The position numbers were made by a program, and so were the translations under genes. The notes beneath the pieces were generated by a model. That model saw only the letters and a program-made list of their open reading frames with translations. It did no database searches and had not been told where the DNA came from. A stretch of 34,701 bases of DNA from an uncultured Cytophagaceae bacterium (GTDB taxonomy: Bacteria; Bacteroidota; Bacteroidia; Cytophagales; Spirosomataceae). The stretch is from the NCBI GenBank assembly GCA_903907745.1, contig CAIVPF010000005.1:1-34701 (forward strand). The letters are read 5' to 3'. Shown one piece after another: positions 8,584-17,834 of this stretch (positions within the stretch are counted from its first letter, which is position 1; each line of letters begins with the position of its first letter).

Positions 8584-9087
8584 TTATGCGTACATGTAAA
8601 GCATTTGTTTCAAATCTTTACGCGCGATATGAATTCGGTTTTTCACCGTTCCAATTGGCAAATTCAATTCCTCCGCAATCTCATGGTATTTAAAACCTTG
8701 GAAATACATCAGAAAAGGTAGGCGGTACATTTCTTCTGTAAGTTCCAAGGCTTTTTCGATATCCTCGCGCATGAACGAAGCGATGGCTCCGTTATCTTGC
8801 AAGGATTCGTTTGAGTTGATGAAGTGTAAATTGTCTGTTGTGTCTATAAATGTATTCCGACGAACCATCCGCTGGTATTGCGTGATGAACGTATTTTTCA
8901 TGATCGTAAATAACCATGCTTTCAAATTCGTTCCATCCGCATACTTCTCGCGATTCGTATAGGCCTTTACTAAAGTATCTTGCACCAAATCATTCGCATC
9001 ATCCGAGTCTCTCGTCAAACGCAAGGCAAATGGCCTCAAAAATTTGGAAAAATTACCGACCTGATAGGAAAACTCTAAAGCAGTCAT
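8584..9087 (-). CDS. ECF-type RNA polymerase sigma factor, next to the carotenoid genes
   Basis: A 167-residue sigma-70 family protein with the two domains of ECF sigmas: region 2 at about residues 10-80 (DDANDLVQDTLVKAY, LKAWLFTIMKNTF) and region 4 at about 110-163 (YHEIAEELNLPIGTVKNRIHIARKDL), a helix-turn-helix for the -35 element. No C-terminal extension. Homologous sigma genes are commonly found beside crtI-crtB in Bacteroidota, so control of pigment or envelope genes is a reasonable inference, not shown. The promoter upstream is unusually clear and bracketed by an inverted repeat, suggesting regulated expression. No anti-sigma gene is adjacent. Confidence 0.92.
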   Translation of the reverse strand: MTALEFSYQVGNFSKFLRPFALRLTRDSDDANDLVQDTLVKAYTNREKYADGTNLKAWLFTIMKNTFITQYQRMVRRNTFIDTTDNLHFINSNESLQDNGAIASFMREDIEKALELTEEMYRLPFLMYFQGFKYHEIAEELNLPIGTVKNRIHIARKDLKQMLYMYA

Positions 9088-9102
9088 TTTTTGTTTGTTG
9101 AT

Positions 9103-9140
9103 GTTTTGTTTAACAAACTTACAAAAAGATTAAACAAAAC
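9103..9140. repeat. 11-bp perfect inverted repeat over the ECF sigma promoter
   Basis: GTTTTGTTTAA (9103-9113) and TTAAACAAAAC (9130-9140) are exact reverse complements separated by 16 bp holding the -7 box. The left arm also forms part of a tighter palindrome, TTTGTTTAACAAA (9105-9117). The arrangement looks like an operator for a dimeric regulator; this is inference. Confidence 0.55.
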
Positions 9141-9143
9141 AAA
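9114..9143 (-). promoter_or_regulatory. Promoter of the ECF sigma gene
   Basis: On the minus strand TTTG (9143-9140), an 18-nt spacer, then TAAGTTTG (9121-9114) fits the Bacteroidota -33/-7 pattern well. The box ends 26 nt upstream of the ATG. Confidence 0.65.
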
Positions 9144-9280
9144 TTATTTTAAAAAAAAATTTTATCGCCACATGATTCGGGGTGGTCGGCGAAAAGATTG
9201 GTCTTATCAACTAGCTTTCCCCGTTTCCTTATTTTTTCGTATGTTTATCTTTCAATTTTTATGGCCCATGGGGTCCAAAC

Positions 9281-11617
9281 ATGCGGGTGATTGTTTTATT
9301 TCTGGGATTATTGATCAGTTTTATGCCGTCCACGTTGGCACAAAATACCTGTCAATGTACCATCAAAGGCCGCGTGAATGCCAAAGAAAATCAAGAAAAA
9401 ATTCAAGGGGCCTACGTCTATATAAAAGGACAAAATAAAACTGCCCAAACGGACGCTCAAGGAAATTTTATATTGAAAAATCTTTGTCCCGGCACCTATA
9501 TCTTAATCTGTGAGATGTCCTCTTATGAACGTGTTGTCATTCCTGTCACCTTGGAAGATCATGAGCAAAAAGAGGAAAATATTAATTTAGAAGTCCATGA
9601 CGAACATTTAATGGAAGTCTTGGTAACTGGTAAAAAATCAGAAGGGGGCGCCCAACTAAAAGGAAAATTAAGCGATGAAGAACGCGCTCAACGAGATGGC
9701 TTAAGCCTTGGGGAAATGATGAAAGGCATCATGGGAGTCCAAAGTTTACAAACTGGAAGCACCATTTCGAAGCCCGTTATCCACGGCATGCACTCATCTC
9801 GGGTCATTATATTAAACCAAGGCGTGCGTCAGGAAGGACAAAACTGGGGCAGTGAACATGCGCCCGAAGTGGACCCATTCGTTTCCAAAAACATCCAAGT
9901 TATTAAAGGACCCGCAGGTTTACGCTATGGCGGCGATGCCATCGGGGGAATTGTGATGTTAGAACCCAATGCCCTACCCGATAGCGCACAAATTCACGGA
10001 GAAGTTCAAAGTATTTTCTTTAGCAATGGTCGGCAATTTGTGGGCTCCGCGCTCCTAGAAGGGGGCATCAAAAATCTTCCTGGATTCGGATGGCGCATTC
10101 AGGGGACATTGAAAAATGGGGGAAATATGCGGACGGCGAATTATTATTTGGCTAACACCGGAATCGAAGAACAAAATTTTTCAGCAGCGTTGGGCTATAA
10201 AACGAATCGCTGGTCCACGGATATTTTTATCAGCCGCTTCCATTCCATCATTGGGATTTATTCGGGTTCCCACATCGGAAATGTGAATGATTTAGAAAAT
10301 GCGATTCAGCGCGAAAGACCTTTCCCTGAATTTACCCCGAAAGAATTTATTAGAGAAATTGAACGACCAAATCAAGATATTTTACATGATTTGGTCAAAT
10401 GGAAGGCCTTTTACCGCCTCGCGTCTGGGGCTGCATTTCGTGGAAATATTGCTTTTCAGCAAGACCAACGTTTGGAATTAGACGTCCTCCGCATGGGTAA
10501 AAATATCAATACCCTGCGATTTGAATTAGAAACTGGAAGTGGCGAATTTCTGTACGATGAAACGAATTCCTCGAAAAAATGGAAAGGCCAATTCGGTTTC
10601 AACGTTTTAAGTCAAGGAAATATCACCTCTGGAAATCGGGTAAATAATCCGACCCTGACGACTAGTTTATTGCCCAATTATTTCTTGAACAATTTTGGAC
10701 TATTTGCTTTAGAGCGATATGTCAATGAAAAATTAGAATTCGATGGCGGCTTACGGGTGGATGCAAAGAACATCGAGATTCATCGGCCCGACATGAATTA
10801 TTCCAGTCGAATCAACCGCAATGACATCGATTACCTCGGGCTTTCCGCCAGCCTAGGTCTAAAATACCATTGGTCCGACCAATTGGAAAATCATATAATC
10901 ATCGCCCGAGCATTTCGTGCGCCTGGTGCAAATGAATTATTTTCAAATGGCGTACATCATGGTGCTGGGGCCTATGAAATCGGGAATTCAAACCTGCGGG
11001 GTGAAACCGCGTATAACTTGAGTGTAAATACCTTATATACGATGAATCAGTGGGCCTTTGAATTAGGATTATACGCGAATTCCATCAAAAATTTTATTTA
11101 CTTACAACCACTGGTGGACCAAGGTCGCGCGATGTACGTCAGCACAGTGCGGGGTACTTTCCCGGCCTTTGCGTATCAACAAATCGACGCTACCTTTAAA
11201 GGTATGGACGCTCAAGTCAATTTTAAGGCAAATGAGCGCTGGTCATTCCAGCAAAAAACCAGCCTCGTCTATGCCTACGATGAAAGAAACCATCAATACA
11301 TGGTAAATATCCCAGCAAATCGCTTTGAATATTTGATTCGACACCAATTTCCGAAAAACAAACAATATGCGAGCTTGGGGTTAACGCAGGTGTCTCAACA
11401 AACGCGCGTCGAGAAAAACTCTGATTATTCTCCCCCACCGGACGGTTATTTTTTAGTGCAAGCAAATTGGGGCATGAGCATCAAAGCCATTGATGTAGGG
11501 ATTACCATAAATAATGCATTGAACCAATCCTATCGCGACTACCTAAATCGTTTCCGCTATTATGCAGATGACCAAGGGATTAATGCGAGCATGCGTCTAA
11601 CCTATCGATTTTCTTAA
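9281..11617 (+). CDS. TonB-dependent outer-membrane receptor
   Basis: A 778-residue outer-membrane transporter. MRVIVLFLGLLISFMPSTLAQ is a signal peptide; about residues 27-110 form a carboxypeptidase-regulatory-like beta domain (GAYVYIKGQ, LKNLCPGTYIL); a plug domain follows at about 115-230 (VIHGMHSSRVIILNQGVRQ, GPAGLRYGGDAIGGIV); the rest is a beta-barrel ending in MRLTYRFS with a terminal aromatic residue. The HGMHSSRVIILN and GSEHAPEVDPF wording resembles receptors for metals or metal complexes rather than SusC-type sugar receptors. No SusD partner is present, which supports that. Substrate unknown. It is divergent from the ECF sigma gene with a 193-bp spacer in which I find no convincing plus-strand promoter. 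Its stop overlaps the stop of the convergent EnvC-like gene. Confidence 0.93.
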   Translation: MRVIVLFLGLLISFMPSTLAQNTCQCTIKGRVNAKENQEKIQGAYVYIKGQNKTAQTDAQGNFILKNLCPGTYILICEMSSYERVVIPVTLEDHEQKEENINLEVHDEHLMEVLVTGKKSEGGAQLKGKLSDEERAQRDGLSLGEMMKGIMGVQSLQTGSTISKPVIHGMHSSRVIILNQGVRQEGQNWGSEHAPEVDPFVSKNIQVIKGPAGLRYGGDAIGGIVMLEPNALPDSAQIHGEVQSIFFSNGRQFVGSALLEGGIKNLPGFGWRIQGTLKNGGNMRTANYYLANTGIEEQNFSAALGYKTNRWSTDIFISRFHSIIGIYSGSHIGNVNDLENAIQRERPFPEFTPKEFIREIERPNQDILHDLVKWKAFYRLASGAAFRGNIAFQQDQRLELDVLRMGKNINTLRFELETGSGEFLYDETNSSKKWKGQFGFNVLSQGNITSGNRVNNPTLTTSLLPNYFLNNFGLFALERYVNEKLEFDGGLRVDAKNIEIHRPDMNYSSRINRNDIDYLGLSASLGLKYHWSDQLENHIIIARAFRAPGANELFSNGVHHGAGAYEIGNSNLRGETAYNLSVNTLYTMNQWAFELGLYANSIKNFIYLQPLVDQGRAMYVSTVRGTFPAFAYQQIDATFKGMDAQVNFKANERWSFQQKTSLVYAYDERNHQYMVNIPANRFEYLIRHQFPKNKQYASLGLTQVSQQTRVEKNSDYSPPPDGYFLVQANWGMSIKAIDVGITINNALNQSYRDYLNRFRYYADDQGINASMRLTYRFS

Positions 11618-13026
11618 CGCTTAAGCCAGGATTCCGGATTTTGTCGAACTGTATTTTTCCAAACTTGAAAATTGATTTCAGAAGTTCCGTCTTCGTCCGA
11701 AGCCACAGAACCTATTCGCTGACCCGTCCGAACCCGCTGTCCCATGGACACCGACACATTCTCTAATTTACTATACACCGTAAAATAATCCCCGTGCTGG
11801 ATCGCTACGACCATATTAATCCCAGGAATATTGACTACAGATTGCACCACCCCGTCGTATACACTATGCACGGCAGAACCCGCTGAAGTTTGAATGTCAA
11901 TCCCATTATTATTAATCATTACCCCCTTCAAAATCGGATGTTTATGCACACCGAAATGATCCGAAATAAAACCCGAAGGCACAGGAAAAGGCATCCGCCC
12001 ACGAAGCGCCGCAAAGGAACTGGCTAATTTAGCCTCATCCGCATTCATATAATAGGTGTTCTTTTCTAGGACCGGCTCGGCCACCTCGACTTCTTTCACA
12101 GGCGCTGGCTTTTCCTTAATTGGCTCCCTTTTATCCGTTTTGGCGGTCTCTATTTTGGACTCAGTACGTTCCTCTACCTCCGAAGGCTTTTCGTATTTCT
12201 TTACCAATCCCTCTTCTAATCTAGGTTTAGGCAGCGCTGGTTTATTTACTTCGAGCTTTTTCGCTTGAGCCGCCATCCGCAAGCGACGCTCACGCTCCAT
12301 ACTTTTTTGAATTTCTCGTTGGACAATTCCTGCGATCAAATTATCCAATTTACGAATGGATAATTTTTTACGCTCGAGTTCGGTACGTAGCTTTTTCTCT
12401 TGTTGGGTCAGCACCGTCACCACCTTGGCTTCTTTGGTTTTCATGACCTCCAACTTCGATTTCTCATGCTCCTTTTCCACAATTACTTTTTTCTCCTCTT
12501 CCTTTTTGAAAATCACTTGTTGTTTCTTTGTCATTAAATCCTGACGTGTTTCAAAAATCTTTCGCGCCTGCACTTTCCGATTCGTCGTATAATGACGTAA
12601 ATAATCAAATCGTCGTGTGAATTCACCCAAATCAGAGGATAGTAATAAGAAACTTAATTTATTGTTGACCGATGAGGTCTTCTCCGCCTCATACAGCATT
12701 TGACCATACGCTACTTTTAATTTGGCTAATTTAGCGGCCAAAATATCACTTTCTTGGGTTAGTTTTTTGGCTTCCTTAGCCAGCGCTTGTTGGTTTTCAT
12801 TGAGAATATTAATCTGCTTTTTTTGAACAACGATTTGTTCTTTCAATACATTTAATTTCCCGATGGATACATTTTTTTTCTTGGACGTTCGGGTGATGAT
12901 GGTGTTTAATTCTTTAATTTTGGCCAAATTATCCTTCTTCTGCTGCTCTAATTGCGTTTTTTTATCCGCCTGAGCCCAGATATTTCCTGTGAGAAGGCAA
13001 GCCAAAAATAGGATGATGTATTTCAT
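11614..13026 (-). CDS. EnvC-like murein hydrolase activator with degenerate LytM domain
   Basis: Exported 470-residue protein: signal peptide MKYIILFLACLLTGNIWAQ, a long charged coiled coil (about residues 25-260), a Lys/Glu/Pro linker (about 260-325), and a C-terminal M23/LytM fold (about 345-470). The zinc ligands of active M23 peptidases are lost: the HxGxD site reads NNGID (N373 for His, D377 kept), the YxHL site reads YSKL (K420), and HxH before the terminal strand reads EINFQ (E450, N452). This is the pattern of EnvC and NlpD, which switch on cell-wall amidases during daughter-cell separation instead of cutting peptidoglycan. Starts inside the end of the DUF4292 gene (ATGA overlap). Last gene of a three-gene unit. 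Confidence 0.88.
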   Translation of the reverse strand: MKYIILFLACLLTGNIWAQADKKTQLEQQKKDNLAKIKELNTIITRTSKKKNVSIGKLNVLKEQIVVQKKQINILNENQQALAKEAKKLTQESDILAAKLAKLKVAYGQMLYEAEKTSSVNNKLSFLLLSSDLGEFTRRFDYLRHYTTNRKVQARKIFETRQDLMTKKQQVIFKKEEEKKVIVEKEHEKSKLEVMKTKEAKVVTVLTQQEKKLRTELERKKLSIRKLDNLIAGIVQREIQKSMERERRLRMAAQAKKLEVNKPALPKPRLEEGLVKKYEKPSEVEERTESKIETAKTDKREPIKEKPAPVKEVEVAEPVLEKNTYYMNADEAKLASSFAALRGRMPFPVPSGFISDHFGVHKHPILKGVMINNNGIDIQTSAGSAVHSVYDGVVQSVVNIPGINMVVAIQHGDYFTVYSKLENVSVSMGQRVRTGQRIGSVASDEDGTSEINFQVWKNTVRQNPESWLKR

Positions 13027-13847
13027 TTATTCGGATTCAATAATTTTTGTGGCACGCGGAATGGAAATTCCAATGGCGTATCCAACAACTCAACTTTCGA
13101 GTACTTAATCGTAATTAACGTATTTACGTTCATATTATTTTTATCCTTGACATCTAAATTAATTTGGCTCGAAAATGGAAAAAGGACTTGATTTAACTCC
13201 GTAAATTCTTCAAAATCCATGGTCATTTTATTGTTTGTGGGCACATCGTTCATTAATAATTTTTTTAATTTCCGATTTGGCCCGACCATGTTATCGATGT
13301 TAATTCGACCTTCTTGTTGTTTTAAAATTATATTTTCATTCTCCCGAATCATCCGAGAATTATTTCGCTTAAAGGGCTGATTGCCTACGATTAGGGATTG
13401 TAAAATGCCATAATCAACTTTGAAACCCATTTTAACACTTAAGCTATCATAACTAAATCGATAATATTCACTATTGATTTTTTGGTAAAATTGGACCAAA
13501 TCCTTGGTAAAAAGTCCCGTTGCGCCCGTAAAACCGGACTGCGAAATGTTCACCCAAATGGTACTATCCTTTTTCATCCGAATATCCACGGTGTAGGTAT
13601 CCTGGTCCTTGGCGGTCTTCCAAACAATCTTCGATTTTGCTTTTAAATAATTGAAATTCAAATCCTCAATGATCACCTTGGGCTCCTCTTTGATTTCGGG
13701 TTTTGGAACGGAAATTCGGATGGTATCTTTTCCGGTTTCAATGACTAGGGTATCCATGACGACCGGGGCCGCTTGGGGAGTCGATGCGATTTTCTTGCCA
13801 CAGGCCTGAATCATTAGGAGGACCAAGAAAAGGGATATATAACGCAT
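13023..13847 (-). CDS. DUF4292 family outer-membrane lipoprotein
   Basis: A 274-residue putative lipoprotein. MRYISLFLVLLMIQACGKK has a lipobox-like LMIQAC with the Cys at residue 16 as the lipidation site. The remainder is beta-rich (FNYLKAKSKIVWKT, YTVDIRMKKDSTIWVNISQ), matching DUF4292, which resembles the LolA/LolB fold. No biochemical role is established to my knowledge; an envelope or lipoprotein-handling role is inferred from the fold and from its position between a TPR protein and an EnvC-like activator. It overlaps the downstream EnvC-like gene by four bases and follows the TPR gene by 18 bp. Confidence 0.83.
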   Translation of the reverse strand: MRYISLFLVLLMIQACGKKIASTPQAAPVVMDTLVIETGKDTIRISVPKPEIKEEPKVIIEDLNFNYLKAKSKIVWKTAKDQDTYTVDIRMKKDSTIWVNISQSGFTGATGLFTKDLVQFYQKINSEYYRFSYDSLSVKMGFKVDYGILQSLIVGNQPFKRNNSRMIRENENIILKQQEGRINIDNMVGPNRKLKKLLMNDVPTNNKMTMDFEEFTELNQVLFPFSSQINLDVKDKNNMNVNTLITIKYSKVELLDTPLEFPFRVPQKLLNPNK

Positions 13848-13865
13848 ATTAACTACAAAATTATC

Positions 13866-15578
13866 TCAATTTTCGATAAAACGCTTCAACTTAATCTTAT
13901 TATCCAAAATTTCTCTAGCACCCTCTAAGGTTTTGGCCATTTTCCAGGCCTTAATTGCATCCAGGATTCGATTGTTCTGACTTAAGGCATCTCCATAATG
14001 TTCCCAGACCGTTGAACTATTTTGCTTTTCATCCTTCAGAGCCCTTTCCATGAATTTCAAGGCACCCACATAATCCTTTTGCTGAAACAAAACCCATGCA
14101 TAAGTATCCAAATAGGTGCCGTTTTCGGGGAATTTATCGACTAAACTTTTCGACATCTGCGCCGCCTTGTCTAATTTATCCTTGCGCAATGACAAATAGT
14201 AACTATAATTATTCAGGACATGCTCCTCGCCCGGATTTATCGCCAAAACCTTTTCAAAACATGCATCTGATTCTAAATACCTGGTTTTGGAATGATAGGC
14301 ATCCCCTAAGAGCCCATATAATTGGGTAAACCATCCATCCGTGTCCTTGACTAAAGGTAAGGCCTTTTCAAAACTTGCAATGGCCTCCGCATTTTTTGAT
14401 TGTAAATATTGCGCAAAGCCCTTTTGAAACAATAAAAATCCTTCCGTAGGGAATTCATGCAAAGCCTCATCACAATGTACAATGGCGCTGTCCAATACAT
14501 TTAATTCGAAATCCAACTGAACGATTCGAGCCCAAACCTCAAACTTGGTATTCCCCATTCGAGCCGCTTGCAAATAACTTGTTTGGGCTTCCTGGAATTT
14601 GGAAATACTGATCCACAAATCTCCCTCCAAAGCCACAAAACGCGCCTCTTCCGGGAAAATATGTTTTAAATCGAGCACCATCTCATGCGCGTGGCTCCAA
14701 TCTTCCTTTGATTTAACTAATTCGATGGCATGTAGTGCCAATTGGCCCAAGACCTCAGCGCTCACCCGTGAATCCACCGCCCCCAATTTAATTTCGACAC
14801 AGGCGGAATCCAGATTTTTTTCTTCAATAAATAATTTTGATTTCAATAAATGGATTTGCCCTTGGTCAGGAAATCGATTTTGAATTTGATCAAACAACAT
14901 TTTAAATTCCCTTCCATGCACTAAATCCCAGACAATTTCCATTTGATCCCAAGAAAAAAGAGATTCTTCAGGAATAATTTCTAACAAATGCTCCCCCTCC
15001 TTAAACGCCGAGCGGACATCCTTTTTCTTCAAATAAATAAATTGTTTCGTGCGAATAATCTCCGGATAATCGCCCACGAAAGCATCCGCTTTTTGCAAAG
15101 CCGACAAGGCCTCATCCCCTTGATCCGCCCATAGAAAAGCCTGCGCGAGGCGGATATTAACTTCTGGCTGTGTCTCATCGAAAGCCAGTAACTTTTTTAA
15201 CACCGCTAAAGCCTCCTCATTATACCGCAAATCGAGGGCTAAATCCGCATAAAATAAGCCATAATCTAAGGAAAAAGGGGATAACAAATGAGCTTCTTTG
15301 GCATTTTGAAAGGCTAAATTCTTTTTATCTTGGGCCAAATAGGATTTTCCTAAATAATAAAAAATAGAAGCCTCTTTAGGTACTTCTTGAATCAAATGCT
15401 CCCAAATCAAAATCGCCTCCTCGTATTCCTCCTGCACATAATGCCGCATCGCTTCCGCCATTAATTCCTCCGACTGGGCCGGCGTCAGCGCATCTAAGAC
15501 CTTCGACTTTTTTTGAGCCATTCCTGCAGGCATCGAAAAAATAGTCACTAATAAAATAAGGAGGCCAATTCTCTTCAT
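13866..15578 (-). CDS. Exported tetratricopeptide-repeat protein
   Basis: Scaffold-type protein of 570 residues made largely of TPR helix pairs. Starting at ATG 15576-15578 gives MKRIGLLILLVTIFSMPAGMAQ, a signal peptide; an ATG ten codons upstream is possible but would bury it. TPR-like blocks are recognisable throughout, for example EASIFYYLGKSYLAQDKKNL near residues 55-75 and FEKVLAINPGEEHVLNNYSY near the C-terminus. It probably mediates protein contacts in the periplasm or at the outer membrane. It heads a unit with the DUF4292 lipoprotein and EnvC-like protein, an order I recognise from other Bacteroidota, pointing to cell envelope assembly or division. No enzymatic motif. Confidence 0.85.
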   Translation of the reverse strand: MKRIGLLILLVTIFSMPAGMAQKKSKVLDALTPAQSEELMAEAMRHYVQEEYEEAILIWEHLIQEVPKEASIFYYLGKSYLAQDKKNLAFQNAKEAHLLSPFSLDYGLFYADLALDLRYNEEALAVLKKLLAFDETQPEVNIRLAQAFLWADQGDEALSALQKADAFVGDYPEIIRTKQFIYLKKKDVRSAFKEGEHLLEIIPEESLFSWDQMEIVWDLVHGREFKMLFDQIQNRFPDQGQIHLLKSKLFIEEKNLDSACVEIKLGAVDSRVSAEVLGQLALHAIELVKSKEDWSHAHEMVLDLKHIFPEEARFVALEGDLWISISKFQEAQTSYLQAARMGNTKFEVWARIVQLDFELNVLDSAIVHCDEALHEFPTEGFLLFQKGFAQYLQSKNAEAIASFEKALPLVKDTDGWFTQLYGLLGDAYHSKTRYLESDACFEKVLAINPGEEHVLNNYSYYLSLRKDKLDKAAQMSKSLVDKFPENGTYLDTYAWVLFQQKDYVGALKFMERALKDEKQNSSTVWEHYGDALSQNNRILDAIKAWKMAKTLEGAREILDNKIKLKRFIEN

Positions 15579-15654
15579 TAAAGCGAATATACCACATTGA
15601 ATGATCATTTTACAGATAATTTCGATAGATTCGCGGAAATAAACCTAGATATTG

Positions 15655-16767
15655 ATGAAATACCTTTTCCTTTTAAGCTTCTTAGTAAGTCTTCCCTTAA
15701 TCGCCCAAGAAAAAACGATGGGCTTCGAGGAATACGATCCCATTTCTACTTTAGTGGTACCCGAACATACCTTAAAACGGTCGAAATACCCCTTCATCGA
15801 TATCCATAACCATCAATGGAATATGCCAAGCCAAGATTTGGGATATTTAACCAAACAAATGGATAGTTTAAACATGCGGGTGATGGTGAATTTGAGTGGA
15901 AAGGGTTCTCAAAGAAATGGCAGTCGGGAAGCAGGAACCGAATACCTTACCCAATCCGCGCTGGCTGGAAAAGAGAAAACGAATAATCGGGTCGTGGTGT
16001 TTACGAATTTGAATTTTACTGACATCGATAATCCCAATTGGTCCGCTGAAACCGTCAAAGCTCTCGAAAAAGAAGTGAAAGCCGGTGCGATGGGACTTAA
16101 AATTTATAAAGATCTAGGCTTGGAAATTAAGGATACGAAGGGAAATCGCTTGTCGACAAATGACCCGCGCCTCGATCCTGTTTGGGAAAAGTGTGGAGAA
16201 TTAAACATTCCTGTACTTATTCACACGGGGGAACCCATCTCATTTTTTGATGCGCATGATAAATACAATGAACGGTGGCTGGAACTCAAGCAATTTCCGA
16301 GTCGGGCGCGGCCTTCCACCAAATATCCATCCTGGAAAATCGTGATGGCGGAACAATTTGACATCATTAAAAAACATCCTAACACCAAATTTATCAGTGC
16401 ACACCTGGCTTGGCTCGGAAATAATTTAGGGGAATTGGGGAAATTATTGGATACTTATCCGAATATGTATACGGAGATCGGCGCGGTTATTCACGAATTA
16501 GGGCGCCAACCAAAAACCGCACGAAAATTCATGATTCAATACCAAGACCGCGTCTTATTTGGAAAGGATATTTGGACCACATCGGAATATTATACCTATT
16601 TCAGGTTATTAGAAACGGGGGATGAATACTTTCCGTATTATCGCAAGCGGCATGCTTTTTGGCGAATTTATGGCCTGGAATTACCGGATGAGGTTTTGAA
16701 AAAAGTGTATTACAAGAATGCGCTGAATTTATTGCCTAAGCTCGATAAAAGCCAATTTCCAAAATAA
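15655..16767 (+). CDS. Secreted amidohydrolase (amidohydrolase-2 type TIM barrel)
   Basis: A 370-residue exported metal-dependent hydrolase. MKYLFLLSFLVSLPLIAQ is the signal peptide; a TTG one codon upstream is not needed. YPFIDIHNHQWN supplies the HxH pair at the barrel's first strand, VLIHTGEP and FISAHLAWLGNN the later metal His residues, and RVLFGKDIW the terminal Asp, as in PF04909 amidohydrolases and decarboxylases. The substrate is not predictable; related secreted members are annotated only as amidohydrolases. Divergent from the TPR gene across 76 bp. It converges on the SGNH protein gene with one base between stop codons and no terminator. Confidence 0.85.
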   Translation: MKYLFLLSFLVSLPLIAQEKTMGFEEYDPISTLVVPEHTLKRSKYPFIDIHNHQWNMPSQDLGYLTKQMDSLNMRVMVNLSGKGSQRNGSREAGTEYLTQSALAGKEKTNNRVVVFTNLNFTDIDNPNWSAETVKALEKEVKAGAMGLKIYKDLGLEIKDTKGNRLSTNDPRLDPVWEKCGELNIPVLIHTGEPISFFDAHDKYNERWLELKQFPSRARPSTKYPSWKIVMAEQFDIIKKHPNTKFISAHLAWLGNNLGELGKLLDTYPNMYTEIGAVIHELGRQPKTARKFMIQYQDRVLFGKDIWTTSEYYTYFRLLETGDEYFPYYRKRHAFWRIYGLELPDEVLKKVYYKNALNLLPKLDKSQFPK

Positions 16768-16768
16768 T

Positions 16769-17833
16769 TTATAGGGCCTTTAACGTCTCGTTCAATTGGC
16801 CTAACCAAATCGCCGCGCCGCGCTGATTCCAGTGGGAATCGGAAGGAAAGAAATTTTCTTTGGCATTTTTTTGTAGGCGGAGGCTTGGGTCCACTAATAT
16901 TCCTTTCCAATTTGGATGTTTAGCAATTCGCGCGAGAATCTGATTGGTGGGTTTGTTTTCCGTATTCAAAACCCCGACAGGATTTGGGATAATGCTAAAA
17001 ATGACCTGATCGAAACCTTTTGATTTGAAATAGGTTTGGACTTCGTTGAGTTGCGCCACATAAGCCCCTACTTCTTCATCACTCGTAGGATAGAAGGAAC
17101 TACCGACTTTTTCTGGGTCTACGGTTTGTGTTAAATACAGTTGTTTCCAGTTTTTGGAGACGCGCACTTCGTTATCTAGCCGCCCGAAGATATAAAAATT
17201 TAAGGCCGATTTTAATTCTTTGAATGGCGCCCAAATCCCTAAATTGAACAGTAGAAATTCCAAATTGTTTTCCAGCGTCGGATGATAAAATGTATTTTTT
17301 AACCAAGAATTTATTCGGCTCAAAAATTCAAATCGACTGGCAGTTTGGCTTCCGAAGTTGGATTGGGCTTGCGCTTCGATTCGATTCCGAATTTCTTTTA
17401 CTGTCATTAAATTTCGAAAATTCCGTTCGACGCATTCGATCAAAAGAATGTTTTTTTTGTCTTTGGATAGGCGATAAGGAATGGGCTTAGGCGTAGACCA
17501 ACGCACAAATTGAACCTCCCCCGTTTTTTTAAAATACCGAGGATCCATGCTGAAAAAAGAATACAAATAACTATCACCAATGATGTGCATTTTGTATTTC
17601 ACAGAATCTGTTTCCAGCACCGGCAAAGCTACAAAACTCGTATCTCGCGGCATTTTAAAAGGCTTAATATAAGTCAAGCCATACAAATCCCCAAAGCTGA
17701 ATTTATCTGCACCCCAGCCATCCTGGCGAATATATCGCCGCTGACTTAATAAGCGCATCCCTTGGTTTGAACTGCCAAAAATCAGCACAAATGCCAAAAA
17801 GAAAAGTACCACAAAAGCAAAAATTCTCCTCAT
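16769..17833 (-). CDS. AlgX/AlgJ-like SGNH-hydrolase protein, partner of the MBOAT acyltransferase
   Basis: A 354-residue membrane-anchored extracytoplasmic protein. An N-terminal hydrophobic helix (residues 3-20) is followed by an SGNH fold with HIIGDSYLYSF (nucleophile S88) and, near the end, FFPSDSHWNQRG (D332, H334), the DxH of the catalytic triad. This is the layout of AlgX/AlgJ-type proteins, which pair with an MBOAT protein to O-acetylate an exopolysaccharide. It is one base downstream of the MBOAT gene, supporting that partnership. The polymer modified is unknown, and no polysaccharide synthase is nearby. C-terminus ends normally. Confidence 0.83.
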   Translation of the reverse strand: MRRIFAFVVLFFLAFVLIFGSSNQGMRLLSQRRYIRQDGWGADKFSFGDLYGLTYIKPFKMPRDTSFVALPVLETDSVKYKMHIIGDSYLYSFFSMDPRYFKKTGEVQFVRWSTPKPIPYRLSKDKKNILLIECVERNFRNLMTVKEIRNRIEAQAQSNFGSQTASRFEFLSRINSWLKNTFYHPTLENNLEFLLFNLGIWAPFKELKSALNFYIFGRLDNEVRVSKNWKQLYLTQTVDPEKVGSSFYPTSDEEVGAYVAQLNEVQTYFKSKGFDQVIFSIIPNPVGVLNTENKPTNQILARIAKHPNWKGILVDPSLRLQKNAKENFFPSDSHWNQRGAAIWLGQLNETLKAL

Positions 17834-17834
17834 G

